Shown here in pieces: positions 52,437-63,070 of a stretch of DNA of 64,000 bases; within the stretch, counting starts at the first letter, position 1, and the number at the start of each line of letters is the position of its first letter. Below the pieces are notes generated by a model. That model ran no database searches. It had not been told where the DNA came from and saw only the letters and a program-made list of their open reading frames with translations. A program made the position numbers and the translations under genes. Source of the stretch: Corynebacterium oculi (GTDB taxonomy: Bacteria > Actinomycetota > Actinomycetes > Mycobacteriales > Mycobacteriaceae); contig NZ_LKST01000002.1 in assembly GCF_001412105.1 (NCBI RefSeq), positions 62,001 to 126,000 of the forward strand, written 5' to 3'.

Positions 52437-53424
52437 GCGGCGCTACGACGAGTCCGACGTGCGCGTGCGCCCCGGAAAGGGCTCGCGGCCGCGCACCAAG
52501 AACCGCCCCGAGCACCGCGACGCCCGCTTTGGCATGGTGGTGACCAAGGATCGCGGCCGCTGGGGGGTGGTGCTCGATGCGGGGCACGACCCCGTGGTGT
52601 GCATGCGGGCCAGGGAGCTGGGCCGCACCCCCATCGAGGTGGGCGATCGGGTGGGCGTGGTGGGCGATACCAGCGGGACCCCCGGCACCCTGGCTCGCAT
52701 CGTGAAACTCACCGAGCGCTCCTCCGTACTGCGCCGCACCGCCGATGACACCGACCCCTACGAGCGGATCGTGGTGGCCAACGCGGAACTCCTGCTCATC
52801 GTCTGCGCCGTGGCCGATCCCCCGCCGCGCGCAGGGTTCGTGGAGCGCAGCCTCATCGCGGCCTTCGTGGGAAACCTGCGCCCGGTGCTGTGCCTGACCA
52901 AGACCGACCTCGCGGACCACCGGGCCTTCGCCGCGGAGTTCTCAGACCTCCACGTTCCCGTACTCACCTGCGGGGTAGACGACTCCCTCGACGATCTCCT
53001 CTACACCATCGGCGGACACACCAGCGCCGTGATCGGCCACTCCGGGGTGGGGAAATCCACCCTGGTCAATCGCCTCGTCCCCCGGGCTGAACGCGCCACC
53101 GGGGAGGTCTCCGAGGTTGGCAAGGGCCGCCATACCTCCACGCAATCCGTGGCGCTGCGGCTGCCGGGAGACACCGGCGGTTGGATCATCGACACCCCCG
53201 GCATCCGCTCCTTCGGCCTGGCTCACGTGGAACCCAATACCGTGGTGGGGGTCTTTGAGGACCTCGCCGAGGTGGCCCAGGACTGCCCCCGAGGCTGCAC
53301 CCACATGGGCCCGCCCGCGGACCCCGAATGCGCACTGGACACCCTCGACGGCGCCAGCGCGCGGCGCACCCAGGCCGTGCGCGCGCTACTCGCCGCGCTG
53401 CGCACCAACGTGGACTGGGAGTGA
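52429..53424 (+). CDS. rsgA: Ribosome small-subunit-dependent GTPase RsgA
   Basis: The 331-residue circularly permuted GTPase that helps 30S maturation has an OB-fold N-terminal part, then the G motifs in permuted order: TKTD (G4), [12 protein letters not shown] (G1), and [10 protein letters not shown] (G3). The C-terminal zinc motif is [19 protein letters not shown] at 52429 is inside aroA. Downstream it abuts the convergent DUF6912 gene with no gap. Confidence 0.9.
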   Translation: MARRRYDESDVRVRPGKGSRPRTKNRPEHRDARFGMVVTKDRGRWGVVLDAGHDPVVCMRARELGRTPIEVGDRVGVVGDTSGTPGTLARIVKLTERSSVLRRTADDTDPYERIVVANAELLLIVCAVADPPPRAGFVERSLIAAFVGNLRPVLCLTKTDLADHRAFAAEFSDLHVPVLTCGVDDSLDDLLYTIGGHTSAVIGHSGVGKSTLVNRLVPRAERATGEVSEVGKGRHTSTQSVALRLPGDTGGWIIDTPGIRSFGLAHVEPNTVVGVFEDLAEVAQDCPRGCTHMGPPADPECALDTLDGASARRTQAVRALLAALRTNVDWE

Positions 53425-53931
53425 TTACAGCAGCTCTACCAGCACCGGGAGTTCGCTCGGGTCATACCAGGCCAGGAAGTTATCCAGGGCGTCTCCCACC
53501 GCCAGCTCGGCGTCCTCATCGCCCATATCGGCGGCGTCGATAGCCTCGGTGGCCTTGGCCGTGGCCTCCTCCGATTCCGGCACGTCCACGTGAATAGCCG
53601 CCACGTCCACCAGGTTGATCTGGGCCGGGCTCAGCCGCACCAACGATTCCCCGTTCTCCGGGGTGAGCGTGACGTGCCCCTCGGGGACGTCGGCGGAGAT
53701 CACCACTCGGCGGCGCGGAAACTCCTCCTCGTCCCCCACCGCCAGCAGGCGCAGGGAAGCCTCCGCGGCGTCCTGAAAGGCCGCGTGCGCGATCTCCTCC
53801 TCATCGCCCTCCGTATAAAACTCGCGCAGGGCGGGAGTCACGGCGAAGGCCCACCCGGAACGCGCGGTGACCACGCGGGACTCGTTGAGCCCGCGCAGGG
53901 TGCTAAAGGTGGCGGGGATATACACGCGCAT
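53425..53931 (-). CDS. DUF6912 family protein
   Basis: The 168-residue acidic protein begins MRVYIPATFSTLRGL and contains GWAFAVTPALREFY, EEEIAHAAFQDAAEASLRLL and a C-terminal EDAELAVGDALDNFLAWYDP. The family occurs in actinobacteria beside secA/rsgA-type genes. Function unknown. The upstream extension is rejected, since it lies in the HAD gene. Confidence 0.8.
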   Translation of the reverse strand: MRVYIPATFSTLRGLNESRVVTARSGWAFAVTPALREFYTEGDEEEIAHAAFQDAAEASLRLLAVGDEEEFPRRRVVISADVPEGHVTLTPENGESLVRLSPAQINLVDVAAIHVDVPESEEATAKATEAIDAADMGDEDAELAVGDALDNFLAWYDPSELPVLVELL

Positions 53932-53935
53932 GGGC

Positions 53936-54346
53936 CTAGAACTCTCCCTCGATGTCAAAGAGGCCCACGATCTCCACCACCGTGCGATCAAAGGACTGAT
54001 AAAGCACGCCCACCAGGCCCGCCTCCACGGCGGCGCGGACGTTCACGATGGAATCATCAATGAGCACGCAATCGCGCATCGGCAGATCCAGGGTATCGGC
54101 CGCGATGCTCAGCGCCCGCTCGTCGGGCTTCTCCGCCCCGATCTCCCCGGAGAGCAGCACCGCGTCCACGATCCCCCGGTACTCCCACTCCCGGATCGGC
54201 TCCGCACCGGGGCCACCCTGATCATTGGACAAGATGGCCGTGGCCACCCCGTTCTTCTTCGCCGCCGCAAAAAGATTCCGCCAGCGGCGCTGATCGTCCT
54301 CCGAGCCGTCCAGCACGCCCGCGTAATCAACGATGAGCCCTCGCAC
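53936..54346 (-). CDS. HAD-family hydrolase
   Basis: The 136-residue small HAD-like protein has motif I VDYAGVLDG (second Asp replaced by Ala), motif II AILSNDQGG, motif III EKPDERAL and motif IV LIDDSIVNVRAA. The changed motif I is common in HAD-IA relatives and may lower phosphatase activity. GTG at 54346 is the start. It ends 4 bases before the DUF6912 gene. Confidence 0.8.
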   Translation of the reverse strand: MRGLIVDYAGVLDGSEDDQRRWRNLFAAAKKNGVATAILSNDQGGPGAEPIREWEYRGIVDAVLLSGEIGAEKPDERALSIAADTLDLPMRDCVLIDDSIVNVRAAVEAGLVGVLYQSFDRTVVEIVGLFDIEGEF

Positions 54347-54444
54347 GCCCCATGTCCCTTCTCTCGGTATCACTTTCGTGCCACAATGATACCCAGCCCC
54401 GCCCGTGCCCGTCCTGCGCCCTCGAACAGAGAGCCAGATCACCC

Positions 54445-54825
54445 ATGCTCATTCCCGTCCCCGGCTATAACCACCTGAAAATACACGTCCGCGAACCACA
54501 CCAGGACGCCCCCGAGGAACCCGAGCCACTAGCGACGCCGACGACGCTCCCCGCCCGGCTGCGCGCCCACGTCATCGTCTTGCTGGAGGTGCTGTGCGGG
54601 CAGCGGCCCCCGCGCCAACTCAGCCCGCTCGCCTACGGCCCGGGCGTGACCGCCCAGGCCAGAACCCGCGCCCCGCAGGCCGTGCGCTTATGCTCCCTGC
54701 ACCTGCGGGAGCGCCACCACGACGCCCCGGAGTTCTACGGCACCTGCGAAATCGCGGGCGAGCGCTACGGATTCACCGGCTGGCTGGCGCAGGGAAAGAT
54801 CGCGGAATTTCGGGTGCTGCGCTAG
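54445..54825 (+). CDS. Rv3235-like (DUF6459) protein
   Basis: The 126-residue protein has the family outline: [30 protein letters not shown], then an end with the aromatic [18 protein letters not shown]. In mycobacteria such a gene lies next to secA1. Here it is convergent with secA, with a 4-base overlap of stops. Function unknown. Confidence 0.7.
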   Translation: MLIPVPGYNHLKIHVREPHQDAPEEPEPLATPTTLPARLRAHVIVLLEVLCGQRPPRQLSPLAYGPGVTAQARTRAPQAVRLCSLHLRERHHDAPEFYGTCEIAGERYGFTGWLAQGKIAEFRVLR

Positions 54826-57401
54826 GCCTCTTCCTGCCCAGCCCCCGCCGATTCTTGAGCCTCCTGGGCCTCCTGGGCCTCCTGGGCGCCCAGGAACTGC
54901 TTGCGCAGCATGAAGAGCTGGCGCACGGTCTCTTCCTTGATCGCATCGTTCATGGCCTGGAACATCTCGCCGCCCTCCTTCTGGTACTCCACCAGGGGAT
55001 CGCGCTGCGCCATCGCGCGCAGGCCAATGCCCTCCTTCAGGTAATCCATCTCGTAGAGGTGCTCGCGCCACTTCTGATCAATCACCGGAAGAATCACCAT
55101 GCGCTCCAGATCGCGCATCTGGGTCTCGCCGCTGACCTCCGCCACCTTCTGCTCCAGGTCGGCGTACTGCGCGTGGGCGTCGGCAAGCAGGGCCTCCCGC
55201 AGCTGACCAGCGGTGAGTTCCCCGGCGGAACCGTACTCGGTACCCTGCACCAAGTCCTCGGCGGATACCGTGGGGCCGTAGAGGGATTCCAGGGCGTGCC
55301 ACAGTGCGGTGAGATCCCAATCCTCCACGTAGCCCTGGGCGGTAGCGCCCTCCACATAAGCCCCGATCGTCTCATCAATCATGGACTGAATGTGCTCGCT
55401 GATGTCCGTGGACTCCAGAATGTCATGACGCTCGCGGTAGATCACCTTGCGCTGCTCATTGAGCACCTCGTCATACTTGAGCACGTTCTTACGCATCTCA
55501 AAGTTCTGGTTCTCCACCTGTGCCTGCGCACCCTTGATGGAGTTGGTCACCATCTTGGCCTCAATGGGCACGTCATCGGGCACGTTGAGGCGATTCATCA
55601 TGTTCTCCATCGTCTGCCCCACAAAGCGCACCATGAGTTCATCACGCATGGAGAGGTAGAAGCGCGTCTCACCCGGATCGCCCTGACGCGCCGAGCGGCC
55701 CCGCAACTGGTTATCAATGCGGCGGGACTCGTGGCGCTCGGTGCCCAGAACGTACAGGCCGCCGGCCTCGCGGACGGCGTCGCCAAGCTCCTGGGAACGC
55801 TCCTTCACCTTGGGCAACTCGCGCTCCCAGGCCTCCTGGTACTCCTCCTCGTTCTCCACCGGATCGAGGCCGCGCTCGCGCAACTGAATGTCCAACAGAA
55901 TATCGGGGTTGCCGCCCAGCACGATGTCCGTACCACGCCCAGCCATGTTGGTGGCCACCGTCACCGCTCCCGGCAGGCCGGCCTGGGCTACGATCTCCGC
56001 CTCCTGCTCGTGATGCTTGGCGTTGAGCACATTGTGCTTGATCCCCTTGGCCTGCAACAACTGCGAGAGATACTCGGAGCGCTCCACCGAGGTGGTACCC
56101 ACCAGCACCGGCTGGCCCGCGGCCTGACGTTCCGCGATGTCCTCCGCCACGGCGGCGAACTTGGCCTCCTGCGTCTTATAAATGCGGTCCGAGTTATCCA
56201 CGCGGGCGTTCTCCCGGTTCGTGGGAATGGGCACCACGTTGAGCTTGTAAATCTGATTCAGCTCCGCCGCCTCGGTCTCCGCGGTACCCGTCATGCCCGC
56301 CAGCTTCTCGTACAGGCGGAAGTAATTTTGCAGGGTCACTGTGGCCAGGGTCTGGTTCTCATTCTTGATCTCCACGCCCTCCTTAGCCTCAATGGCCTGG
56401 TGCATGCCCTCGTTATAGCGACGCCCGCTGAGCACGCGGCCCGTAAAGGAATCCACGATGAGAATCTCCCCGCTGCGCACGATGTAGTCCTTATCGCGCT
56501 CAAACAGCTCCTTGGCCTTGATGGCGTTATTAAGGTAGCTCACCAGCTGGGAGTGCTCGGGGGCATAGAGATTCGCAATGCCCAACTGATCCTCCACGAA
56601 CTCCACGCCCTCTTCCAGCACGCCCACGGTGCGCTTGCGGTGATCCACCTCATAGTGAATGCCCTCGCGCATACGCGGGGTGAGTTGAGCAAAAACATTG
56701 AAGTACTGAGAAGTGCCGTTGACCGGGCCCGAGATAATCAGCGGCGTGCGGGCCTCGTCGATGAGGATGGAGTCCACCTCATCCACGATGGCGTAATTAT
56801 GACCGCGCTGCACCACCTCATCCAGGGAGCGCACCATGTTATCGCGCAGGTAATCAAAGCCGAACTCGTTGTTCGTGCCGTAGGTGATGTCCGCGCCATA
56901 AGCCTGACGACGCTCCTCCGGGCGCATCTCCGAGAGGATCACGCCCACCTCCAGGCCCAGGAAGCGGTGCACACGGCCCATCCACTCGGCATCGCGCTTG
57001 GCGAGGTAATCGTTCACGGTGACCACGTGCACGCCCTTGCCGGCAAGCGCATTGAGATACGCCGGAAGCACACAGGTCAGCGTCTTACCCTCACCCGTGC
57101 GCATCTCCGCCACGTTGCCAAAGTGCAGGGCGGTGCCACCCATGATCTGCACCCGGAAGTGCTTTTGCCCCAGCACCCGCCAAGAAGCCTCACGCGCCAC
57201 GGCAAAGGCATCGAGCAAAATATCGTCCAGGCTCGCCCCCTCCTCCAGGCGGCCCTGGAACTCGGCGGTCTTTGCCTTGAGCTCCTCGTCGCTGAGCGCC
57301 GCATACGTATCCTCCAGGGCGATAACGTCATCAGCAATCTTTGCCAGACGCTTGACGGTGCGGCCTTCACCGGCGCGGAGCAACTTCGACAGTCCTAGCA
57401 C
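54822..57401 (-). CDS. secA: Preprotein translocase ATPase SecA
   Basis: The 859-residue motor drives export through SecYEG. Visible are the Walker [25 protein letters not shown] (DEAD-like), [15 protein letters not shown] and [10 protein letters not shown]. The C-terminal tail is low complexity (repeats of AQEAQE) and lacks the CXCX8CH zinc motif, as in many actinobacterial housekeeping SecA1 proteins. The ATG at 57401 starts with [18 protein letters not shown] 157-base gap separates it from hpf. Confidence 0.95.
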   Translation of the reverse strand: MLGLSKLLRAGEGRTVKRLAKIADDVIALEDTYAALSDEELKAKTAEFQGRLEEGASLDDILLDAFAVAREASWRVLGQKHFRVQIMGGTALHFGNVAEMRTGEGKTLTCVLPAYLNALAGKGVHVVTVNDYLAKRDAEWMGRVHRFLGLEVGVILSEMRPEERRQAYGADITYGTNNEFGFDYLRDNMVRSLDEVVQRGHNYAIVDEVDSILIDEARTPLIISGPVNGTSQYFNVFAQLTPRMREGIHYEVDHRKRTVGVLEEGVEFVEDQLGIANLYAPEHSQLVSYLNNAIKAKELFERDKDYIVRSGEILIVDSFTGRVLSGRRYNEGMHQAIEAKEGVEIKNENQTLATVTLQNYFRLYEKLAGMTGTAETEAAELNQIYKLNVVPIPTNRENARVDNSDRIYKTQEAKFAAVAEDIAERQAAGQPVLVGTTSVERSEYLSQLLQAKGIKHNVLNAKHHEQEAEIVAQAGLPGAVTVATNMAGRGTDIVLGGNPDILLDIQLRERGLDPVENEEEYQEAWERELPKVKERSQELGDAVREAGGLYVLGTERHESRRIDNQLRGRSARQGDPGETRFYLSMRDELMVRFVGQTMENMMNRLNVPDDVPIEAKMVTNSIKGAQAQVENQNFEMRKNVLKYDEVLNEQRKVIYRERHDILESTDISEHIQSMIDETIGAYVEGATAQGYVEDWDLTALWHALESLYGPTVSAEDLVQGTEYGSAGELTAGQLREALLADAHAQYADLEQKVAEVSGETQMRDLERMVILPVIDQKWREHLYEMDYLKEGIGLRAMAQRDPLVEYQKEGGEMFQAMNDAIKEETVRQLFMLRKQFLGAQEAQEAQEAQESAGAGQEEA

Positions 57402-57485
57402 TTCCCACAGTCCTTACTCTGATGAGGGCGGTTGTATAAGAAATATCCCCCGACAGTGTACGCGGGACGCGCAACAGACGTGTAA

Positions 57486-57518
57486 CACCGCCGCCCATCG
57501 CGGGGACAGACGGCGGTG
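57486..57518 (-). terminator. Hairpin between hpf and secA
   Basis: CACCGCCG (57486-57493) pairs with CGGCGGTG (57511-57518). It is short and without a T-run, so it may only pause transcription after hpf. The rest of 57402-57558 shows nothing else. Confidence 0.4.
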
Positions 57519-57558
57519 CCCTACGAGAGCCACCGCGTAAACTGCGGCGGCACCAGTA

Positions 57559-58230
57559 TTAATCCTGCTTACCCTCCGTGAGCGAGATCAAACCGTAATC
57601 AAAGGCATGGCGGCGATACACCACCGAGGGACGGCCCGTCTCCTCATCGACGAAGAGATAGAAGTCATGCCCCACCAGCTCCATCTCCGAGAGCGCATCA
57701 TCCACCGACATGGGCGTGGCCGGGTGTTCCTTGGTGCGCACCACCTGCCCCGGCAGCACGTCCTCCACGGAATCCGCGTACGGGTCTACATCAAAGCGGC
57801 CCTGCTCCTGCTTGGCCTTATCGGCCTCCGCCACCAGATCCGCAGCCACCTCGCCCACGCCCTTGGGGGCACGGTGCCCGGAACGGGAAATGGAACGACG
57901 CGCCTTCACCTTGCGCAGAGAGCGCTGCATCCTGGCGATGGCGGTTTCCAAGGCAGCATAGAAGCTATCCTCCTTAGCCTCCGCGCGGGCGATATGCCCC
58001 TTGCCCGAGGCCGTGATCTGAATGCGATCGCTCTGGGCCTCGCGGCGCGGATTGGGCTCGTGCTGTAATTCCACATGGAACGAGGTAAGCGTGGGATCGA
58101 GCTTCTCAATCTTGGCGAGCTTGGCGTTCACCCGCTCCGCAAAGTGCTCAGGCACCTCCACGTTGCGCCCGGTGATGGAGACCTGCGCCTCCGGGCTCAA
58201 AGACTCGTGGCCATTGACGGCAGTGGACAT
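57559..58230 (-). CDS. hpf: Long-form ribosome hibernation-promoting factor
   Basis: The 223-residue protein has an N-terminal HPF/YfiA domain (about 15-120: ITGRNVEVPEHFAERVNAKL ... AKEDSFYAALETAIARMQRS), a linker with basic and acidic parts, and the C-terminal dimerisation domain (TPMSVDDALSEMELVGHDFY, then PSVVYRRHAFDYGLISL). The long form pairs ribosomes into 100S particles. It lies upstream of secA, as in C. glutamicum. Confidence 0.95.
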   Translation of the reverse strand: MSTAVNGHESLSPEAQVSITGRNVEVPEHFAERVNAKLAKIEKLDPTLTSFHVELQHEPNPRREAQSDRIQITASGKGHIARAEAKEDSFYAALETAIARMQRSLRKVKARRSISRSGHRAPKGVGEVAADLVAEADKAKQEQGRFDVDPYADSVEDVLPGQVVRTKEHPATPMSVDDALSEMELVGHDFYLFVDEETGRPSVVYRRHAFDYGLISLTEGKQD

Positions 58231-58336
58231 CTTCTTGACCTCCCTAGAAGTAGGCGGTGGACGTGATGTTTCCGCCGCCCATGATACGCGGATCCGTCAC
58301 CTGCCGGAGGGGTTTTGTTTACCGGGTATTTACCCC

Positions 58337-58942
58337 TCACGCATGGGCCCACACCACGGCCCCGGCCACGTCGATCCCCTGGGCCAGCAGCAGCGCGGCC
58401 GCCGCGCCTATGGTCGCCCCGGTGGTCAGGACGTCGTCGATAAGCACCACCAGGGGCGGAAGCGCCCCGCGGGCCCGCACCGCCCCGGCCACGTTGCGGC
58501 GCCGTTGGGTGGCGTTGAGCCCCACCGAGTCCCGCACCCCGCCCCGGTAGCGCAGCGTTCCCGGGGCCAGCGGGATACCGGCGGCGCGGCAGCAGGCAGT
58601 GACGTGATCCCCGCCGCGCAGCCGCGCCGCGCGCGCCCGGGTGGGTGCGGGCAGCGCCACGGCTTCTTCGGGCAGTTCCCCGCGTGCCCGCAGGTGCTCC
58701 AGCCCCGCCGCCAGGGCCGCGCCCACGTAGCCGGATACGGCGCGGTTGCCGCACTCTTTGAGGCTGATGATGGTTTGTTGGCGCGCCCCGCCGTAGACCC
58801 CCAGCGACCACACCGGCACCAGGGGGTCGAGGCGAGCGGTGACGCGCTGCGGTGGTTGCGCCCACGCCAGTCGGCATCGGGGGCACAAGATCTCCCCCGG
58901 CGTCGCGCACCCGGCGCAGCGCCGGGGCAGGAGCAGTTCCAC
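58337..58942 (-). CDS. comF: ComF family phosphoribosyltransferase-like protein
   Basis: The 201-residue protein has two Cys pairs at the N-terminus (CAGC and CPRC) and a C-terminal PRT domain with the PRPP-binding VVLIDDVLTTGAT. Such proteins take part in DNA uptake in some bacteria. Here it is not next to other competence genes. A shared role with lpqB, its upstream neighbour 14 bases away, is not evident. Confidence 0.85.
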   Translation of the reverse strand: MELLLPRRCAGCATPGEILCPRCRLAWAQPPQRVTARLDPLVPVWSLGVYGGARQQTIISLKECGNRAVSGYVGAALAAGLEHLRARGELPEEAVALPAPTRARAARLRGGDHVTACCRAAGIPLAPGTLRYRGGVRDSVGLNATQRRRNVAGAVRARGALPPLVVLIDDVLTTGATIGAAAALLLAQGIDVAGAVVWAHA

Positions 58943-58956
58943 GGCCAGCCCCGCCG

Positions 58957-60834
58957 CTAGTGCACCACGATGGGGGTGGCGCGGGTACCTTGCAGGCCCG
59001 GAACCTCACGCCAGTAGGCCTCCTCGCCCGAGGGGGCGTCGGGCATCATGCGTATGGCCAGGGAATCGGTGAGATAGAGCCTGTCGGCGGAATCTGCCAC
59101 CGCCGTCACCGGGGCGGACACCGTGGCCGAGGCGATGGGTGCGGTCTCCGAGCCGTCCTGTTCCACCCTAAACAGGGGGCTTCCGGCCTCGCTGGTGCCC
59201 ACCAGCAGGGAGCCGTCCGTGCTCCAATCCACGGCGGTGACCCTGCCCGCCAACTGTGGGGACACCTCCATCGGGTTCACGATGGCCCGCCCCCCGGCCT
59301 CCGTCTTGTCCACGATGCCCACGTAAACGCGGGAGTCGATGATGATCGCGGCGCGCGCACCAGAGGGGGAAAGGCGCAATTCCGTGATGGGGGCGCTGCT
59401 TTGCTCGGCGGGGTCGGAGGAGGCACTCGGTGAGGCCGATGCGGTGGTGGGCGCGGCCTCTGTGCCGTTGCCTGCGCGTTCTGTGCTTGCCGTGTTTTCT
59501 GTACGCCACATCGCGGACAGCGCCGAGGTATTCACCGTGGTGTGCACCAGCTCGCCCGTGCTCGACGAGCGCACGGCGCGCACCACCTCGGAACCGTCGA
59601 TCACGGCCCAGGCCGCCGAGGTCCCCTGCTCGAAGGAGGGGCGGGTGATACTGGTGGCCTCCAGGGCCTCCTCTACGCCCCCGGTGACCTTGCCCAAAAA
59701 GAGCCGACTGCGGTCCCCAGAGGAGCGGGTCAGCGCGATGTGCCCGTCGGCGGTGATGTCCGCCTCCTTCATCGCCCCGGCTACCCCTAGTTCCCCAGGC
59801 ACCGGTTCGGCCGTGTTGGCGGAGACGGTGACCAGCGCACCGTCCTCGGATACCGCGTACAGCGGGGTCACGGTGGTGGAGCCTACCTCGGGGTTGTACT
59901 CGGCCACGTCGTCGGTGGTGATCTCCTCCAGCCCCTCCGCCACGGGGGTGCCATCGATCTCGATGGTATAAGGCCCGCCGATGTTGGCCCCGGCCAGCGT
60001 CCACACTACCTGGGCGGCGAAGGCAATGCGCTGCTCACGATCCAGGCCGCTCATGCCGGCAAACCGCAGCACCCCGCTGGTGCTCACGGAGAGCGAGGCG
60101 TTTTGGGGAATATCGCTGCGCACGGCGGGCAGGATGGTCTCGCTCGGGCCGTGGAGCATCATGCCCAGCAGGGTATCGCGCACGTCCTCCTGGCCCCGGT
60201 ACACCCAGCGGCGATCGCTCACCAGGTTCTTGCCGTTCTTACTCGGGAAGTACAGCGTGCGCGGCTCGTAGTGGTTGCGCAGATCCGTGCGCTCGATAAT
60301 CACCACGCCGGGCAGGGTGGTCATGCGCCACTGATCGTCCTCATCGCGCTCGAACACCACGGAGGTTTCCATGCGCTCGTTGAGGGGCACGAAGGAGCCT
60401 TCGGCATCCATCTCCCCGATCACATTGGCGCGGATCCGCAGCGTGTGCTTGGAATCCGTGGAGCCCGGTTCCGTGCTGGTCTCCATGCCCTCGATCACGC
60501 GAATGCTCTGCTGCTTGGGCCAAGAGGCCGCCAGATCCGAGGATAAAAAGGCGCGGGCGGACTGGTAATTCTGCGAGGGGTTCGCAGAGGCCTGGAAGAA
60601 ATCACGCAGCAGCACGCCGGGATCGGCATCCTGCTCGGGCACGATGGTCTGCTCAGGTTCCCGCGGCGCGGAGCTAAACGCCCTCAAGGCGCGGGGCTCG
60701 GAGTTGCGCGGCAGGGTGCTACACGCCCCCACCAGACTCACCGAGCAGACCACGGCCACAATGGTCGTGGCGGTGCGACGCCGGCGGGGGCGCCCCGAGG
60801 AACGCAGCGAGGGGGTGATCCGGGGATTCATCAT
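58957..60834 (-). CDS. lpqB: Lipoprotein LpqB
   Basis: The 625-residue lipoprotein has lipobox LVGAC with Cys38 after an Arg-rich start. It contains the LpqB N-terminal domain (VLLRDFFQASANPSQNYQSA, ARAFLSSDLAASWPKQQSIR) and a C-terminal beta-propeller (about 330-610). LpqB modulates MtrB and the mycomembrane in mycobacteria. Start ATG 60834 overlaps the mtrB stop by 4 bases. Confidence 0.95.
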   Translation of the reverse strand: MMNPRITPSLRSSGRPRRRRTATTIVAVVCSVSLVGACSTLPRNSEPRALRAFSSAPREPEQTIVPEQDADPGVLLRDFFQASANPSQNYQSARAFLSSDLAASWPKQQSIRVIEGMETSTEPGSTDSKHTLRIRANVIGEMDAEGSFVPLNERMETSVVFERDEDDQWRMTTLPGVVIIERTDLRNHYEPRTLYFPSKNGKNLVSDRRWVYRGQEDVRDTLLGMMLHGPSETILPAVRSDIPQNASLSVSTSGVLRFAGMSGLDREQRIAFAAQVVWTLAGANIGGPYTIEIDGTPVAEGLEEITTDDVAEYNPEVGSTTVTPLYAVSEDGALVTVSANTAEPVPGELGVAGAMKEADITADGHIALTRSSGDRSRLFLGKVTGGVEEALEATSITRPSFEQGTSAAWAVIDGSEVVRAVRSSSTGELVHTTVNTSALSAMWRTENTASTERAGNGTEAAPTTASASPSASSDPAEQSSAPITELRLSPSGARAAIIIDSRVYVGIVDKTEAGGRAIVNPMEVSPQLAGRVTAVDWSTDGSLLVGTSEAGSPLFRVEQDGSETAPIASATVSAPVTAVADSADRLYLTDSLAIRMMPDAPSGEEAYWREVPGLQGTRATPIVVH

Positions 60835-62378
60835 GCGGGGGCCTCCAATTCCAAGGGGCTGTGCGTCACCGGCGCGTTGGGGGTGCGGGGCAGCACCACG
60901 CGGAACTGCGAACCCACGCCCTCGGTTCCGGCGGCGTCGAGAATCCCGCCGTGCAACACGATGTCCTCCTGGGCGATGGCCAGGCCCAGCCCGGTGCCCC
61001 CGGAGTGGCGCTTGCGGGAGGGGTCCGCCCGCCAGAAGCGGTTGAACACCAACTCCTCCTGACCCTCGCGCAGGCCCACGCCGTGATCGGTGACGGTCAC
61101 GGCCACCGCCTCCTCATTGCCCGCCAGGTGCACCTCCACCGGGTTTCCCTCGGAATGGTCGATCGCGTTGGCCAGCAGGTTGCGCAGCACGCGCTCCACC
61201 CGGCGCGAATCGGCGGTAAGGTACAGCGGCTCCTCCGGGGCGTGAATGTTCACCTCCACCCCGATTTCTCCGGCCAGGTGCTTCACCTGCTGCCAGGCCT
61301 CGTTCACGCACATGCGGATGTCCAGGCGAGATTCGCTCAGGTCCGCCACGCCGGCGTCGTGCCGCGAGATTTCCAGGAGGTCGGTGAGCAGGTCCTCGAA
61401 GCGATCCAGCTCCGTGGTCATCAGCTCGGTGGCGCGGCGGGTGCCGGGGTCGAACTCGTCGGCGTGCATGGCGATCATGTCCGCCGCCATGCGCACCGTG
61501 GTCAGGGGGGTGCGCAACTCATGCGAGACGTCCGAGGTGAACTGGCGCTGGAGGTCTCCGTATTCCTTGAGCTGCTGGATCTGCTTGGACAGGGATTCCG
61601 CCATCGAATTAAAGCTCATGGCCAGGCGCGCCATCTCATCCTCCCCTTCCACGGACATGCGTTCGCGCAGGTGGCCGGCGGCCAGGCGCTCCGCGATCCG
61701 GGAGGCCGAGCGCACCGGGGTAATCACCTGCTGGGCCAGCAGCCAGGCGATGCCGATGAGCAGCACCACCACGATCACAGCCGCCGCGGAGATCAGGCCG
61801 CGCATGAGCGCCATGGTCTCCTCGTCATCCTCCATGGAGAGCACCAGGTACACCTGCAAACCGGGTATATCGGAGCTGGTGGGGCTGCCGATGATGAGGG
61901 CGTTGTAGTGCGTGCCGTCGCTGCGGCCCACCTCGTGAAACTGGGTGGACACCTGCCCCTCGCTGACGAACTTTTGCAGGCTCGAAGGGATGTCAAAGCC
62001 CTGGGGTGCGGAGACCTGGGCCTCGTCCTGGTGGGAGACCACCAGCACCGGCTCATAGGGAGAGGTATCGGCCTCCGTGCCGGAACGGTTGGTCAGCGCG
62101 GCGCGGGCGGAATTGAGGCGCACCTGCACGGAGTTATTGGGCGAGGTGGCCGCGATCTGCTGCTCCACGGCCAGGCGCACCCGCTCGATCTCCGAATCTG
62201 CGGTGTTGATCTTGCTGTCCACCAGGCGCTGGGTGACTATTGAGATCATCGCCAGGCCCAAGATGAGCATGACCACGGAGGTGGCCACGAGCATGGAGCC
62301 GATCACCCGCACCTGGAGCGAGGTGCGCCACGATTCCGCGATCGACTCCTGCCACCGCGCTAGCTTCTGCCTCAACAA
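60831..62378 (-). CDS. mtrB: Sensor histidine kinase MtrB
   Basis: The 515-residue kinase has two membrane segments (VRVIGSMLVATSVVMLILGL and VIVVVLLIGIAWLLAQ), an extracytoplasmic sensor between them, HAMP (RIAERLAAGHLRER), HisKA with the phospho-accepting His in DVSHELRTPLTTV, and the ATPase boxes NLLANAIDHS (N), DHGVGL (G1) and GTGLGLAI (G2). It senses osmotic and wall stress. It lies 6 bases after mtrA. Confidence 0.95.
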   Translation of the reverse strand: MLRQKLARWQESIAESWRTSLQVRVIGSMLVATSVVMLILGLAMISIVTQRLVDSKINTADSEIERVRLAVEQQIAATSPNNSVQVRLNSARAALTNRSGTEADTSPYEPVLVVSHQDEAQVSAPQGFDIPSSLQKFVSEGQVSTQFHEVGRSDGTHYNALIIGSPTSSDIPGLQVYLVLSMEDDEETMALMRGLISAAAVIVVVLLIGIAWLLAQQVITPVRSASRIAERLAAGHLRERMSVEGEDEMARLAMSFNSMAESLSKQIQQLKEYGDLQRQFTSDVSHELRTPLTTVRMAADMIAMHADEFDPGTRRATELMTTELDRFEDLLTDLLEISRHDAGVADLSESRLDIRMCVNEAWQQVKHLAGEIGVEVNIHAPEEPLYLTADSRRVERVLRNLLANAIDHSEGNPVEVHLAGNEEAVAVTVTDHGVGLREGQEELVFNRFWRADPSRKRHSGGTGLGLAIAQEDIVLHGGILDAAGTEGVGSQFRVVLPRTPNAPVTHSPLELEAPA

Positions 62379-62384
62379 ACTGCG

Positions 62385-63065
62385 CTACTCCCCCGAGCCC
62401 GTCTTATACCCCACTCCCCGCACCGTGAGAATGATCGTGGGGTTCTCCGGGTCCTTCTCAATCTTGGAGCGCAGCCGCTGCACGTGCACGTTCACCACGC
62501 GGCTATCGGCGGACTGCCGGTAGCCCCACACGCGCTCTAGAAGCTCATCGCGGCTAAAGGCCTGGCCGGGTTTGCGGGCCATCTCCACCAGCAGGTCAAA
62601 CTCGATGGGCGTGAGCGCCACCTCCACACCGTCCCGCCGCACGGAGTGCCGGGGGACGTCGATGAGCACGGAACCCACCTCCAGGACCTCGCTGGGCTCG
62701 TTGTCCGTGCGGCGCAGGCGGGCGCGAATACGGGCCACCAGTTCCTTGGGTTTGAAGGGCTTGGTGATGTAATCATCGGCCCCCGATTCCAGGCCCAGCA
62801 CCACGTCCACGGTGTCCGTCTTGGCGGTGAGTATGACGATGGGCACGGTGGATTCCTGCCGGATCGCCCGGCAAATATCCACGCCGTTCATTCCCGGCAG
62901 CATGAGGTCAAGCAGGATGAGATCCGGGGCCTCGCGCTGGGCGGTGGGCACGGCCTCCACGCCGTCCATCACGGCCACAGTGTCAAAGCCCTCCCCCTCC
63001 AACACCAGCGTGAGCATCTCCGAGATCGCGGGATCGTCGTCCACCACCAGGATCTTGGGCACCAT
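62385..63065 (-). CDS. mtrA: Response regulator MtrA
   Basis: The 226-residue OmpR/PhoB-type regulator has a receiver domain with VVDDDP, the phospho-Asp53 in ILLDLMLPG, TAKTD and FKPKEL. The C-terminal winged helix carries TPIEFDLLVEMARKPGQAFS, ELLERVWGYRQSADSRVVNV and RVGYKTG-like (VRGVGYKTG). ATG 63065 with GAGGAACG upstream is the start. It controls wall and osmoprotection genes together with MtrB. Confidence 0.95.
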   Translation of the reverse strand: MVPKILVVDDDPAISEMLTLVLEGEGFDTVAVMDGVEAVPTAQREAPDLILLDLMLPGMNGVDICRAIRQESTVPIVILTAKTDTVDVVLGLESGADDYITKPFKPKELVARIRARLRRTDNEPSEVLEVGSVLIDVPRHSVRRDGVEVALTPIEFDLLVEMARKPGQAFSRDELLERVWGYRQSADSRVVNVHVQRLRSKIEKDPENPTIILTVRGVGYKTGSGE

Positions 63066-63070
63066 AATTG